DNA of 64,000 nucleotides from Oscillospiraceae bacterium (GCA_016292255.1 JAEEZZ010000025.1:1-64000); one strand, 5' to 3'; positions 51,701-58,306 are shown, counted from the first letter of the stretch. Notes: generated by a model from the sequence alone, not told the origin. Program-made: numbers and translations.

Positions 51701-52195
51701 AACTTCCTTGACACCGTCGATAGCCTTGATGGCATCGAGCTTGCCATAGGTGACGTTCGCGGAGATGATGTTGGCCGCAAGAGTCAGGTTCCACTGGACG
51801 TCCAGCTTGCCACCGATCGCCTGCTCAATCTTGGCGGTCATGGCAGCCTGGTCGGCGCGGAGGCCCTCGCGGTAGGCCATAGCCGCGGCGTTGTTCGCGA
51901 TGTTCTCGGTGCTGAAGCCGGCATCCAGAGTGGAAGCCTTATCCAGAACGATAGACACACGAACCACGTCAGTCAGCGCATGGTCTTCCATGGGGACGGA
52001 GGCGTCATTCGCTTCGGCTTCGCCGAGCTTCAGACTCTCCAGGGCGCTGGCGTCTGTCGGGATGAGCTCAAGCTCTCTCGTCGTCGGCTCGGTCTTGGTG
52101 GTCTCGGCGCTGGCCGCGGGGACCAACAGAGAGCCGACCATGGCGAGCACAAGGACTACCGACAGAAACCGGCGGAACAGCGATGTGTTCTTCAT
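42788..52195 (-). CDS. Very large (about 3.1k aa) S8 subtilisin-family surface protease with PA insert, dockerin-like, Big_2-like, cohesin-like and C-terminal SLH domains
   Basis: Catalytic motifs VAIIDTGADTLHQSF (D), GEHGSHVSGI (H), SGTSMASPQVAGMAAI (S); ADVNGDGETNEADAQAILDHV...ADVDGDGKITTYDAHLILQSA dockerin pair; three C-terminal SLH repeats; signal peptide. Confidence 0.95.
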   Translation of the reverse strand: MKNTSLFRRFLSVVLVLAMVGSLLVPAASAETTKTEPTTRELELIPTDASALESLKLGEAEANDASVPMEDHALTDVVRVSIVLDKASTLDAGFSTENIANNAAAMAYREGLRADQAAMTAKIEQAIGGKLDVQWNLTLAANIISANVTYGKLDAIKAIDGVKEVFVENRYEPQTEVDADEPNNGSASYMIGSNITWANGYTGAGSKVAIIDTGADTLHQSFSGEGLEYAFAQTAEEKGMTYDEYVASLDLLTAEKIEAVKGELNANIGSGEAAYRTTKIPYGYNYVDKNVTYVDHDQDTQGEHGSHVSGISTANRFIKVGEEYKPALEAVGTQGVAPDAQLVVMKVFGKGGGAYDSDYMVAIEDAIVLGCDSANLSLGSGSAGFSFSAGYEAIMNKLIDNGMVVAMSAGNSYGWYSTPYDGDMYPYIYMDDVKYDTAGSPGSFTNSLTVASVDNMGQTGMPLVFGDRHVFYSETSGYGNEPIATIAGQEYEYVLVDGPGVDDNDHVGQEGDQFMALGSEVLTGKIAMCYRGSSSFFAKANAAVAQGAIGVIIINNQAGTINMNLTGYSYTAPAVSILKADGDAIKADSEAVTDGETVLYYKGTMSIAEELEVQVPEVTDTVTVSEFSSYGMPGTLVLKPEILAPGGSIYSVNGLNNEGGGHDQYEVMSGTSMASPQVAGMAAIMGQYIRENGLCEKTGLTARQLINSLLMSTAHPVYDANGEYWPVFRVGAGLGNVADASAAQSYILMDEGSTMFPDSAKDGKVKAELGDDPDRTGEYSYKFTVNPIEGTKQFTLRTDLFLQDFAGNAGYGLVQNTATRGISSFLARWFGISDPGYEVSYVVNGETYENAYRIEADVNGDGETNEADAQAILDHVAGELAEDAAFDAEIADVDGDGKITTYDAHLILQSAATPIITANGPTEVTVNIKLTDTAKEVIDYLFNAAYIQGYTYVDPVADEEGSMDVVHSIPILAFYGSWTDASMLDRTSVIDNAYGTGKRPYFKNNNINYMTVKDANGATVYMGNPYAIEDKFPVDRLAMNSETTIQSFTYMPIRNIATQAFAVTDEDGKVIYSQAAAGQNFAPYYYVNGATWQNVGTRNYNVGKTLGSTGVKEGDKVTVGFYALPEYYGVVNAKNNGEVATTGGLDNDGFKSVLESGIVGDGAGIKYTVTVDDTAPTVIGAMQDLITGNIVVKCSDNNYVAYVAVTNKSGSKLYFGTVPEQTAAGEVLEVPLNIEGTLPKEVTLLVGDYAGNEVAFKVNLGGGDSGDELGGTMLGFVGARSTTGVGSGDRVWEINPDEVSSDNSGGSLTGVDLFANINVTVTAAEYVNGYIFMAGNDGSFYVADVNAMDEVMMVGKYSDTVSTILDMAFNYRDKQLYVLGNNNKLYTMDLVTGALTEFARLAAADSASANFNALAIDDDGNFYTANYGGSSAAKLYKFTLDALEMVEIPVYDNGWFFNSSAELNDWTMLDRDGDGNTFSYNTGAAYEGTGGIGSRWCSSANVDDWAISPAIDLTEYENAELSFWVKKSSSTWEENYDVYVGTTKNPDEMVEVVPQTPAVAEWTNVKVDLADYLSEEEVYVAIRHDGGRDQYYLYVDAVQIQGDKISDEPVEPQYEGVITAAPVGTAYLGFYNYSNGGGFAWDHNKGILYAVSNYSATGDYDHYLWIVNTETGVADRANTVGTGSGYSNISGRLYANVCGLIIIPGTSAIITPTDEATDLIVEPEEINMFKGQSKDITVTVLPWTLTDKDVTFASDNENVATVDDRGTVTSTDIGTATITVTTVAKAENGEPLTATVTVNVTEPPAAELRGIIWDENGKGQASVFNSNDTENWEALAEVGQLRWGALVGDMVYGSTDDTMYGFDADTYELETYGGIVSMWIPSDAVELPQDVRDAFAGMGYEVGPVLGPNNNGTYLTMMDPVAGSILYFNLSSYVFGSDPMATIAYAGRGFYDDGESTDDNAPLFYVMTESGNLYLFTMNHEGSVMWELVGETGLDLTGVADSTNQIWASSVYDAENEFLYVSHYDGVDDFAHLYAIDVNDTSRVGETGNFNTNVWPVTGLYEYTPATDLSLKVNPTDVVMFEGDTAEVKIKVKLGETNEYTAEIADPSIITFEDGVITGLKEGETTITVTTVDTNEAGEHLTETINVKVKGLKSIEAFVTAQVTDERGTRFTKISLADATASRNGVEAPGDVTSGGRGGDVYLAGMGTNFSILDAETFETTDIWNGVDSFYSQYPALDVANFPMFTDDAGVVDNHKFLFTTNVGWLVMPDYSGWNLSSLFPNMSGICFAGTAKDGSDDVYIYYLLTTDGTLYEIDIKPVTGKLSYGEILNTGISFELGEVSMAFITTVGLTGEGGVELGDQGIVIADNGTKKLWYLDFTAEDMDDVVCLIGTLEAENVSGLVGTFDSMLSLGEIEEPEPEPEPEPDPNAIASWSFETDPEADGWTFNGTESVNWYWSTNNPGNYDYSTHANDGTHFIMSASFIDNVGAYQADNWAISPAVALPAEGAKLSFYATNANAEYPEPVDVYVGTSTNTQEMTLLSNLNPTTGYDDDWTAYEFDLSDYAGQTVYIAFHDSNYDGYEFWLDTVKVISLADTGDSAEVPAKNYEAVTPAFLKADLDLGYARMDSAIDNNVEMQKLGETTNAVVGGTNAAKAGLSVEPLKLPVDETSVSNGNVEIKLSEDVAVTNGLIKVTYDADKLTYVDTVSGVSLKSIHHEIFEPAEGEEPALKTGVIVFAYASADEIAAENVLATLKFTYEDADINTNVVVTTVERNDNVAVDEDPLVIEIGEDKIYNLVHELKDGDEVVIVNSGFNKALSTDVASEKYLAGKDVVPTDNKIVNPDADTVWTVRITEEGVKFEDAEGNTLTATLDESNKTGLGLGEDHNLWILEAADADATYYVKSADVTYSNKAQYLEYYSSKDYFSIYGLQTGKENMYTIQFYANREDEHDCKISHFVDLEEYPYGTPEHEAIEWAYTHGYAKGMDETHFSPATIVTRAQAMTFLYAVNGKPTDFEMPTETFSDVSESDWFYKYVMWGLSKGLTKGFPDGTFGPNMEVTRAQMLQFFYAAEGKPAVTAENPYTDVPDDAWYKNAAIWAYENGLEKGEDGVFAESTPCPRVTVVLYLYRYYTGNALAD

Positions 52196-52278
52196 TGTCA
52201 TGTCTCCTTTTTAAATTTTTTATATCATCCGCCCGGTTCCCTCGAACGGGTAATATACAAGACTCTACTGCATACTAT

Positions 52279-52307
52279 ATTTTACCAGAAAATCATCTTA
52301 AGGTCAA
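52279..52307 (-). promoter_or_regulatory. Promoter for the subtilase gene
   Basis: Minus strand TTGACC-17 nt-TAAAAT; A-tract element further upstream. Confidence 0.7.
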
Positions 52308-52390
52308 GATTTCCTTTTGGTTTTTTGAAAAAATATTCTGAAAGCTGTTTATAAGCAGCTAATGCCCGGGGACGTATTATAATGTATAGA

Positions 52391-52424
52391 AAGACGCCGA
52401 CGGAGCAAACTCCGTCGGCGTCTT
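52391..52424 (-). terminator. Terminator after metallophosphoesterase gene
   Basis: AAGACGCCGACGGAG-CAAA-CTCCGTCGGCGTCTT. Confidence 0.8.
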
Positions 52425-52432
52425 TCCGATCC

Positions 52433-53269
52433 TCAAAGCGCTGTCTCGCCCCGCAGGATCACCGTAACCAGCTCGGGCTTGTTTTCGACCCGCAGGGGGA
52501 AGGAGGAATTGCCCAGCCCGCGGCTGACGCACATCACCGTATCCCCCAGCCGGTACATCCCGGCCGTGTATTTGGGCAGCGGGCCCTGCCCCGGCGCAAA
52601 GAGCGCCCCTACCCCAGGCAGACGGAACTGCCCGCCGTGGGCGTGGCCCGTGAATACCAGATCCACCCCCGCCTGCCGGTAGTACTTGGCGTAATGGGGC
52701 TTGTGGGAGAGCAGGATGTTCAGCTCCTCCGGCGGGCGATCCGCCATCAGCCTGCGAAGCGTGTCCGTCCGCGCCTGATTGCAGTCCACCCCGATCAGCC
52801 GGAAGCCCTTGCCCAGGCCAAGCGTCACCGCCTCGTTGCGAAGGACGATCACCCCTGCCGCCTCCAGGGCACGGTAGAAGGAGGTCTGCTTCTCCACGCT
52901 CATGCGGTGCTCGTGGTTCCCCGTGACGTAGTAGCACGGGGCAAGCTTCGCAAAACGCCGCGCCGCATCCAGCGCCCGCTCCAGATCGGGGTGGTAGCTG
53001 TCCATCAGGTCGCCGGTGAGCACCAGCAGATCGGGCAGCTGGGCCTCCACCAGGGCCATCAGACGGCAGTTGTCCCTGCCGAAGACCTTGTTGTGCAGGT
53101 CGGAGATCTGGGTGATCCGGAAGCCCTCCAGGGCACCCTGCACCTTGGGCGAGCGGAACACGTAATGGGACGCGGTCAGATCCGTATTCTGGTGGTAGAA
53201 ATAGGGGACGGAGGCTGCCGCCAGCGCGGTCCCCGCCGCGGCAAAGGCCGCCACAGTTCCTTTTTTCAT
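52433..53269 (-). CDS. Membrane-anchored metallophosphoesterase (YkuE/YaeI-like)
   Basis: ITQISDLHNKVFG, VLTGDLMDS, YYVTGNHEHR, LLSHKPHY, LVFTGHAHGGQFRLPG. Confidence 0.93.
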   Translation of the reverse strand: MKKGTVAAFAAAGTALAAASVPYFYHQNTDLTASHYVFRSPKVQGALEGFRITQISDLHNKVFGRDNCRLMALVEAQLPDLLVLTGDLMDSYHPDLERALDAARRFAKLAPCYYVTGNHEHRMSVEKQTSFYRALEAAGVIVLRNEAVTLGLGKGFRLIGVDCNQARTDTLRRLMADRPPEELNILLSHKPHYAKYYRQAGVDLVFTGHAHGGQFRLPGVGALFAPGQGPLPKYTAGMYRLGDTVMCVSRGLGNSSFPLRVENKPELVTVILRGETAL

Positions 53270-53284
53270 GGGGCTCCTCCTTCT

Positions 53285-54346
53285 CTATTGTCCGTTGTTG
53301 AGATACTCTGCGATCAGGTAGTTCACCACCAGACCGTAGGATTTGACGCCGGGCTCGTTGAAGCTCTTGAGATAGGCGTCGTTCACCGCCTGGGCGGCGT
53401 CCTGCACCACGCCCACGTACTGCCGGTTATGCTCCACCTGGACGTCGCTGTCCCGGAGCATTTCCGCCGGGCAGAGATCCCAAAGGCTCCGCGCCGCAGA
53501 GGGGCTGTCCTCAAGGAGGGCGTTGTAGCAGTAGATAAAGGCGTTGTAGTAGCCCGAGTAGCGGAACAGGTCGCTCTCGGAGGCCCGACAGGCCAGGAAG
53601 CCGAGATAGTTGGCCTCGTCCTCCCGGGCCACCGCCAGGCTGTGGCCCAGCTCGTGGCAGATGGTATAGGGTTGGGCCAGGCCGAAGGTCTCCGTGGAGA
53701 CCCCAGGCTCCCCGGTGAGACAGACGAAGATCCCGGTGGTCCCCGTATAGGCGAAGGCCTTACTCACCAGCAGGGGCTTCGCCCCCGGCACAGACAGGGA
53801 ATAGCGGTCGTTATACGCCGCCAGCCGCCCGTAGGCGGCCACCGCCTCGTCGGACATGGCGGAGAAGGACGGCAGAACGATATTCCCCTCCGCGTCCCGC
53901 TCCACCCGGGTGGCATAGCTGCCGGCCATCTCCGCGTAGTAGGTCGCGGCGGCCTTGAGCTGCGGCGTGGCATATTGCCCCACCTGCAGGCCCGTCTGCT
54001 CGCCGATAGTGGGGGCGAAGTGGTTGAGCCCCCAGAGGCCCACAAACAGGAAAACCAGCAGCAGCGCCAGCTCCAGCAGGGCCGTGAACCAGCCCAGCAC
54101 CCGCTTCTTGCGGATGGCGACCACCAGGCCGACGATCACCAGCAGCACCAGCAGCACCAGCAGAAGCTCCCAGGCCGGGAAGGGGCACCAGCCCCAGACC
54201 GTCCCCAGAAGGCCCATGGCTTTCCGGGAGAAGCCCGTGTAGAAGGAGAACCAGAACTGGGGCAGCAGTCTGGCCAGCAGCACCGACACTGCGGTGAGCA
54301 CAGTCAGGATCCCGGCGCCGATCAGATGGCGGACAGGCTTGAACAT
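53285..54346 (-). CDS. DUF3810 domain membrane protein (predicted zinc-peptidase-like)
   Basis: N-terminal TM segments; YTICHELGHSLAVAREDEANYLGFLAC (HExxH...E) motif. Confidence 0.88.
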   Translation of the reverse strand: MFKPVRHLIGAGILTVLTAVSVLLARLLPQFWFSFYTGFSRKAMGLLGTVWGWCPFPAWELLLVLLVLLVIVGLVVAIRKKRVLGWFTALLELALLLVFLFVGLWGLNHFAPTIGEQTGLQVGQYATPQLKAAATYYAEMAGSYATRVERDAEGNIVLPSFSAMSDEAVAAYGRLAAYNDRYSLSVPGAKPLLVSKAFAYTGTTGIFVCLTGEPGVSTETFGLAQPYTICHELGHSLAVAREDEANYLGFLACRASESDLFRYSGYYNAFIYCYNALLEDSPSAARSLWDLCPAEMLRDSDVQVEHNRQYVGVVQDAAQAVNDAYLKSFNEPGVKSYGLVVNYLIAEYLNNGQ

Positions 54347-54347
54347 A

Positions 54348-54380
54348 GGGGACTCCTTCCCGTTGCACGGGGGAGTCCCC
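54348..54380 (-). promoter_or_regulatory. Hairpin enclosing the SD of the DUF3810 gene
   Basis: Minus strand GGGGACTCC ... AAGGAGTCCCC-TATG; the AAGGAG SD lies in the 3' stem. Confidence 0.5.
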
Positions 54381-54391
54381 GTCAACTTATC

Positions 54392-54994
54392 TTATTGCAG
54401 ATCCTCGCCGCGGAAGTACTTGCCCAGGGGCTTGTAGAGCAGCAGCACCACGATGACGGACAGGATCATCTCGCCCAGCATATACCAGCCGTTGTAGAGC
54501 ATGGAGTAGATCCAGGGATTGGTCATGGTCATGCCCATGAACTCATCCGGCATCCACACGCCCCAGATCCATGCGCCGGAAACCAGGTGGCACAGGAAGC
54601 GCAGGGTGAAGGTGACGATCACGCCGACCACAACGGCGGTAGGCTTGCTGGTATCCCGGAAGACCTTATTGAAAATACCGGACAGGCCCAGGACCGTGTA
54701 GGCCACCACGTAGTCCAGCATCACAATGCCCGCGGCCATCACGAAGGTCTCGCCGTAGGACACGTTTTTCAGACCCAGGACCAGCTGGATCAGACTGTAG
54801 GCAAAGGACGTGGCAAGGCCCCAGCCGATGCCGTGCCGGTGGGAAATCAGGATGATGGGGAGCATACTGCAGATGGTCAGACCGCCGCCGAAGGGCAGCT
54901 CGATCTCGAACAGGCTCAGCACCGTGGCAATGGCCACCATCAGGGCGCACTCGACGAATTTACGCATGGGGAAGCGTTTGTTTTGGGTACTCAT
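54392..54994 (-). CDS. thiT: Energy-coupled thiamine transporter ThiT
   Basis: ALMVAIATVLSLFEIELPFGGGLTICSMLPIILISHRHGIGWGL and LRFLCHLVSGAWIWG motifs; TPP riboswitch upstream. Confidence 0.93.
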   Translation of the reverse strand: MSTQNKRFPMRKFVECALMVAIATVLSLFEIELPFGGGLTICSMLPIILISHRHGIGWGLATSFAYSLIQLVLGLKNVSYGETFVMAAGIVMLDYVVAYTVLGLSGIFNKVFRDTSKPTAVVVGVIVTFTLRFLCHLVSGAWIWGVWMPDEFMGMTMTNPWIYSMLYNGWYMLGEMILSVIVVLLLYKPLGKYFRGEDLQ

Positions 54995-55056
54995 GTTTCT
55001 GTCTCCTCTGTTTAATAAAAATCCCGACGAACGCACGCCGCCGGAATTCAAAGGAG

Positions 55057-55158
55057 CAGACACCCTTTTCCTACGACGGTATGATCCGTATCAGGTTCAC
55101 GGGTGAGAGCGCCATTCTCGCTCAGTCTCAGCCGGATCGGTCCGACTCCCCGAAGAGC
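55057..55158 (-). ncRNA. TPP riboswitch
   Basis: Minus strand GGGGAGTCGGACCGATCCGGCTGAGACTGAG...CACCCGTGAACCTGATACGGATCATACCGTCGTAGGAA: THI-box signatures (GCTGAGA, CCTGAT..GGAT.ATACC, CGTAGG). Confidence 0.95.
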
Positions 55159-55246
55159 GTCCATATTGTACCGCGAAAGTGCGGAAAAGTCAAGTGGGAG
55201 ACGCGGGGTATTTTGCATTTGCGCCGGCGGCCGGGGTGCATCCCGT

Positions 55247-55269
55247 GGCGCACCGGTGTGCGCCGCTAC
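55247..55269 (+). repeat. GGCGCACCGGTGTGCGCCGCTAC hairpin repeat
   Basis: Identical 23-mer to that at 3290 and 20972; contributes the stop codon of the minus-strand CDS. Confidence 0.85.
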
Positions 55270-56093
55270 CGCCCCGTTCCCTCATTTTGCATTTTGCATT
55301 TTGCATTCGCGCCGGCGGCTGCGGTCAGCAGCATGGCGCACAGGCAGAAGGCGCTGATGAGCATGGCCCCGTTGACCAGCGCCTCGAAGCGGCGCATGAC
55401 CCCCAGCACAGACACGCCCCGGGCCAGGGTGCGGAAGGCCGCGGGCTCCCCCGCCAGCGCTGGGGAGAGGATCCCGCCTGTAACAGCAGACGCCCCCGCA
55501 GCCAGCAGAGCCGCGGCCCACCAGGGCCAGCAGGGCATTCTTTGATCCTCCCCCAGGGCTCCCCGCAGGCAGAGCCCGGCCCCGGGCAAGGTCAGGGCGG
55601 CCCAGACCCGCAGCGCGTCTGTGGGCGCGCCCGGGCCGGGCCGCAGCCACGGCACATGGATCTGGGGCAGGCTGAACAGCAGCACGATCCCGTAGAGCCC
55701 GCCGCTGACCCAGAGCAGGATCCCCGCGCATCGGCCTGCGGCGGCAGGGCCGAGCCGGGCCGCCCAGGCCGCCAGCAGAAACAGCAGCAGCGCCGCCAAC
55801 AGGTTTCCCGCCGTCTCCGGGAAGGCAAAGCTCCCCGCCCAGGCCGCGGCTGCCGCCCCGGCCACCAGCAGCGGCGTCAGACCGGCAAGCCAGCGGGGCC
55901 CTGCCCCGGCCGCCGGGCCCCGCCGATTCAGCAGCAGCGTCAGGCCGGAGAGGGTCAGGGCAGCCGCGACGCCCCCCGCCAGCGTCCACAGCCAATGGAT
56001 CCGGCAGCAGTACTGAAACACCGGGACGCCTGCGGCGCTCAGCGCCAGCGCCCCCAGCTGCCGGGCGGAGATCCGATCCCGCCGCTTATCCAT
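55266..56093 (-). CDS. Polytopic membrane protein, possible divergent GerB-type spore germination permease
   Basis: MDKRRDRISARQLGALALSAAGVPVFQYCC plus about 8 TM segments; follows a Ger(x)C-like ORF with 8-nt overlap. Confidence 0.55.
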   Translation of the reverse strand: MDKRRDRISARQLGALALSAAGVPVFQYCCRIHWLWTLAGGVAAALTLSGLTLLLNRRGPAAGAGPRWLAGLTPLLVAGAAAAAWAGSFAFPETAGNLLAALLLFLLAAWAARLGPAAAGRCAGILLWVSGGLYGIVLLFSLPQIHVPWLRPGPGAPTDALRVWAALTLPGAGLCLRGALGEDQRMPCWPWWAAALLAAGASAVTGGILSPALAGEPAAFRTLARGVSVLGVMRRFEALVNGAMLISAFCLCAMLLTAAAGANAKCKMQNEGTGR

Positions 56094-56577
56094 CGACCCG
56101 GAAGCCGCCGTCCGCCGCGTGGATCACCGGAATGGCAGGGCGCTGCCCCAGGGCCAGGGCCGCCCGCACGTCCAGGATGGTCACGTCGGAGGGGTGCGCG
56201 TCCAGATAGGCCCCCAGGGCCTCCGCATCCGGCGCAGGCTCCGGCGTCAGATAGATCCCCGCCGCGGGGCGGAACTCCGTCTCCTCCGCCACGGCCTCCA
56301 CCGCGCCCTCGGCAGGCTCCGTGATAATCACCTGCTCCGCGGTGGGGAGAAACACCTGGCCGCTGACCTCCTCCCGCAGCCGATCCAGCGCCTGCCGCAG
56401 GGTATCGCCCACCGCACGCACGCCGGAGCCGATGTCCACCACGTATTCTTCTCCCGCCTTGGTGACGATCACCGTCTTCACGGGCAGCAGCTTCGAGGCG
56501 TCCACGGCCCGGAAGGGCAGCAGCCCCATGGCCGTGAGCACCCCTGCCGCAAGCAGGACAAATAACAGCTTTTTCAT
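56086..56577 (-). CDS. Short secreted protein, possible truncated Ger(x)C-like
   Basis: Signal peptide, then DTLRQALDRLREEVSGQVFLPTAEQVIITEPA resembling the Ger(x)C N-terminal domain; coupled to the GerB-like ORF. Confidence 0.5.
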   Translation of the reverse strand: MKKLLFVLLAAGVLTAMGLLPFRAVDASKLLPVKTVIVTKAGEEYVVDIGSGVRAVGDTLRQALDRLREEVSGQVFLPTAEQVIITEPAEGAVEAVAEETEFRPAAGIYLTPEPAPDAEALGAYLDAHPSDVTILDVRAALALGQRPAIPVIHAADGGFRVDG

Positions 56578-56847
56578 GGTCGTTTCCTCCGTTTTTCCAG
56601 GTTTCTATCGGCATTTTGCACGTTTTTCAAAAAAATATTCCGGCCAGCGCCGCGGAACCGGCCCGACGCGCCGCCAAGGCAAAGGATCGGTATATCTGCC
56701 AATTTTGTATCGTTTTCCCCCTATATCTTGTGCCGGATGCACAAAAATTTCAATTTGTAACCGTTCTGTTCCCGTCTTTTTATGTGTCGATATTCTGAAT
56801 TTTGTTGGTTTTTTCACGGTTTTTTCAAATGAATTTCAAAAAAATAC

Positions 56848-56876
56848 TTGCAAAATCAAAATAATCGTGCTAAAAT
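56848..56876 (+). promoter_or_regulatory. Promoter for SLH protein gene
   Basis: TTGCAA-17 nt-TAAAAT (TCGTGCTAAAAT) preceded by TTTCAAAAAAATA. Confidence 0.65.
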
Positions 56877-56950
56877 GGTTACGAAATGATACCAAATGGT
56901 TCGTTTTTTCTTTTGCTTCCCCATCGTCCAAACCAGAAAGTGAGGGTTCT

Positions 56951-58285
56951 ATGACGAAAAAAATCATCGCTGTGCTGCTTGTGTTCTGTCTGTGCGCGAG
57001 CCTGGTCCCCATGGTCAGCTCCGAAGAGCCCACCCTGCAAAACAGCGTCGACCTGGATCAGCTGGTGGAACACGGGATCGCCCTGTGCCGGGCCCTGGAA
57101 TCCGGCGGAAGCTATGACAGCGTCGTCAACACCAGCCTCGGCTGTGTGGGTATGGGCATTTTGGGCTGGATCAATTCCGCCGCGCTGCAGCTGCTGCGCT
57201 GGTGCGGTACCGAGTCCAAAGGCGGCGACCCCGAATACTGCAGATCCATTTTGGGCGACGATCTCTTCAACGAGGTCATGAACGCCCCCATCCCCTCTTG
57301 GAATGCCGACGACCTGATGCCCTCCTGGGGCTATTGGGGCAGCCGGATCTTCAACGAGCAGGAGCTGGCCGCTGCCAGAACGCTGCTCGGCTCCGAGCTG
57401 GGCATTCGCGTGCAGAACAATCTGGCACGCCTGTACATCACTCGCCAGGCCCAGCACGGCTGGGACGCCGGCGTCCGGACGGAAGCCGGTCTGCTCTACT
57501 ACTGCTCCGCAGAAAACCACTACGGATCCGGCGGCGTCAAGAGCTTTATGCGGGCTGTCCGGAACGCCCTCGGCTTAGAGGAAGACGATCTGATCCTCTC
57601 CCTGGATCAGTTCCACCAGGGCACTGAGCTGGCCGCCGCGGCCGGTGAGGTGAACACCCTTGCCTACCGCAGAAAGGTCTACAAGTACCTGACCGAGACC
57701 CTGGGCCTCTCCTCCGGACCGGACACCGATGTGGTCATCCCCTTTACCGATCTGCCCGATCCCGATCACTGGGCCTATGACGCGATCGTCTGGGCCTACA
57801 CCAACGGCATCACCGCCGGCACCTCTCCCACCACCTTCTCCCCCGACGGGACTCTGACCCGCGCCCAGGCCATGACCTTCCTTTGGGCCATCGCCGGAAA
57901 GCCGGAGGCCTACAACAAGGTCAACCCCTTCGAGGACGTCCACGAGGGCGATTGGTTCTACTCCGCTGTGCTTTGGGCCGTGGAGATGGGATACACCGCC
58001 GGCACCTCTCCCACCACCTTCTCCCCCGACCGGGAGGTCACCACCGGCGAGATGCTCACCTTCCTGTGGGCGTTTACGGGCCGCTTCGATTACGGCGTCA
58101 ATGACAATCCGTTCTCCGATATCTCCGAGGGCGACTATTTCTACCGCGCCGTGCTCTGGGCCTATTACTCCGGGATCCTTGTGGGCAACGAGGGAAGCGG
58201 CGACCAGCTGCTCCCGGAAACGCCCTGCATCCGCGCCTATGTCGTGACCTATCTGTATCGCTACATCATGAGCGAGTTTCACTGA
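56951..58285 (+). CDS. SLH-domain surface protein with N-terminal lysozyme-like domain (paralog 1)
   Basis: Signal peptide; NSVDLDQLVEHGIALCRALESGGSYDSV...QHGWDAGVRTEAGLLYYCSAENHYGSGGV; three SLH repeats. Confidence 0.88.
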   Translation: MTKKIIAVLLVFCLCASLVPMVSSEEPTLQNSVDLDQLVEHGIALCRALESGGSYDSVVNTSLGCVGMGILGWINSAALQLLRWCGTESKGGDPEYCRSILGDDLFNEVMNAPIPSWNADDLMPSWGYWGSRIFNEQELAAARTLLGSELGIRVQNNLARLYITRQAQHGWDAGVRTEAGLLYYCSAENHYGSGGVKSFMRAVRNALGLEEDDLILSLDQFHQGTELAAAAGEVNTLAYRRKVYKYLTETLGLSSGPDTDVVIPFTDLPDPDHWAYDAIVWAYTNGITAGTSPTTFSPDGTLTRAQAMTFLWAIAGKPEAYNKVNPFEDVHEGDWFYSAVLWAVEMGYTAGTSPTTFSPDREVTTGEMLTFLWAFTGRFDYGVNDNPFSDISEGDYFYRAVLWAYYSGILVGNEGSGDQLLPETPCIRAYVVTYLYRYIMSEFH

Positions 58286-58306
58286 TTCGCCCGCTTCCAC
58301 TTACGA

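Noticed and set aside
42737-52354. 3205-aa plus-strand ORF antisense to the subtilase gene
   Set aside because: In codon register with the sense gene; V/G/D-rich low-complexity protein with no motif. Explained by sense codon bias.
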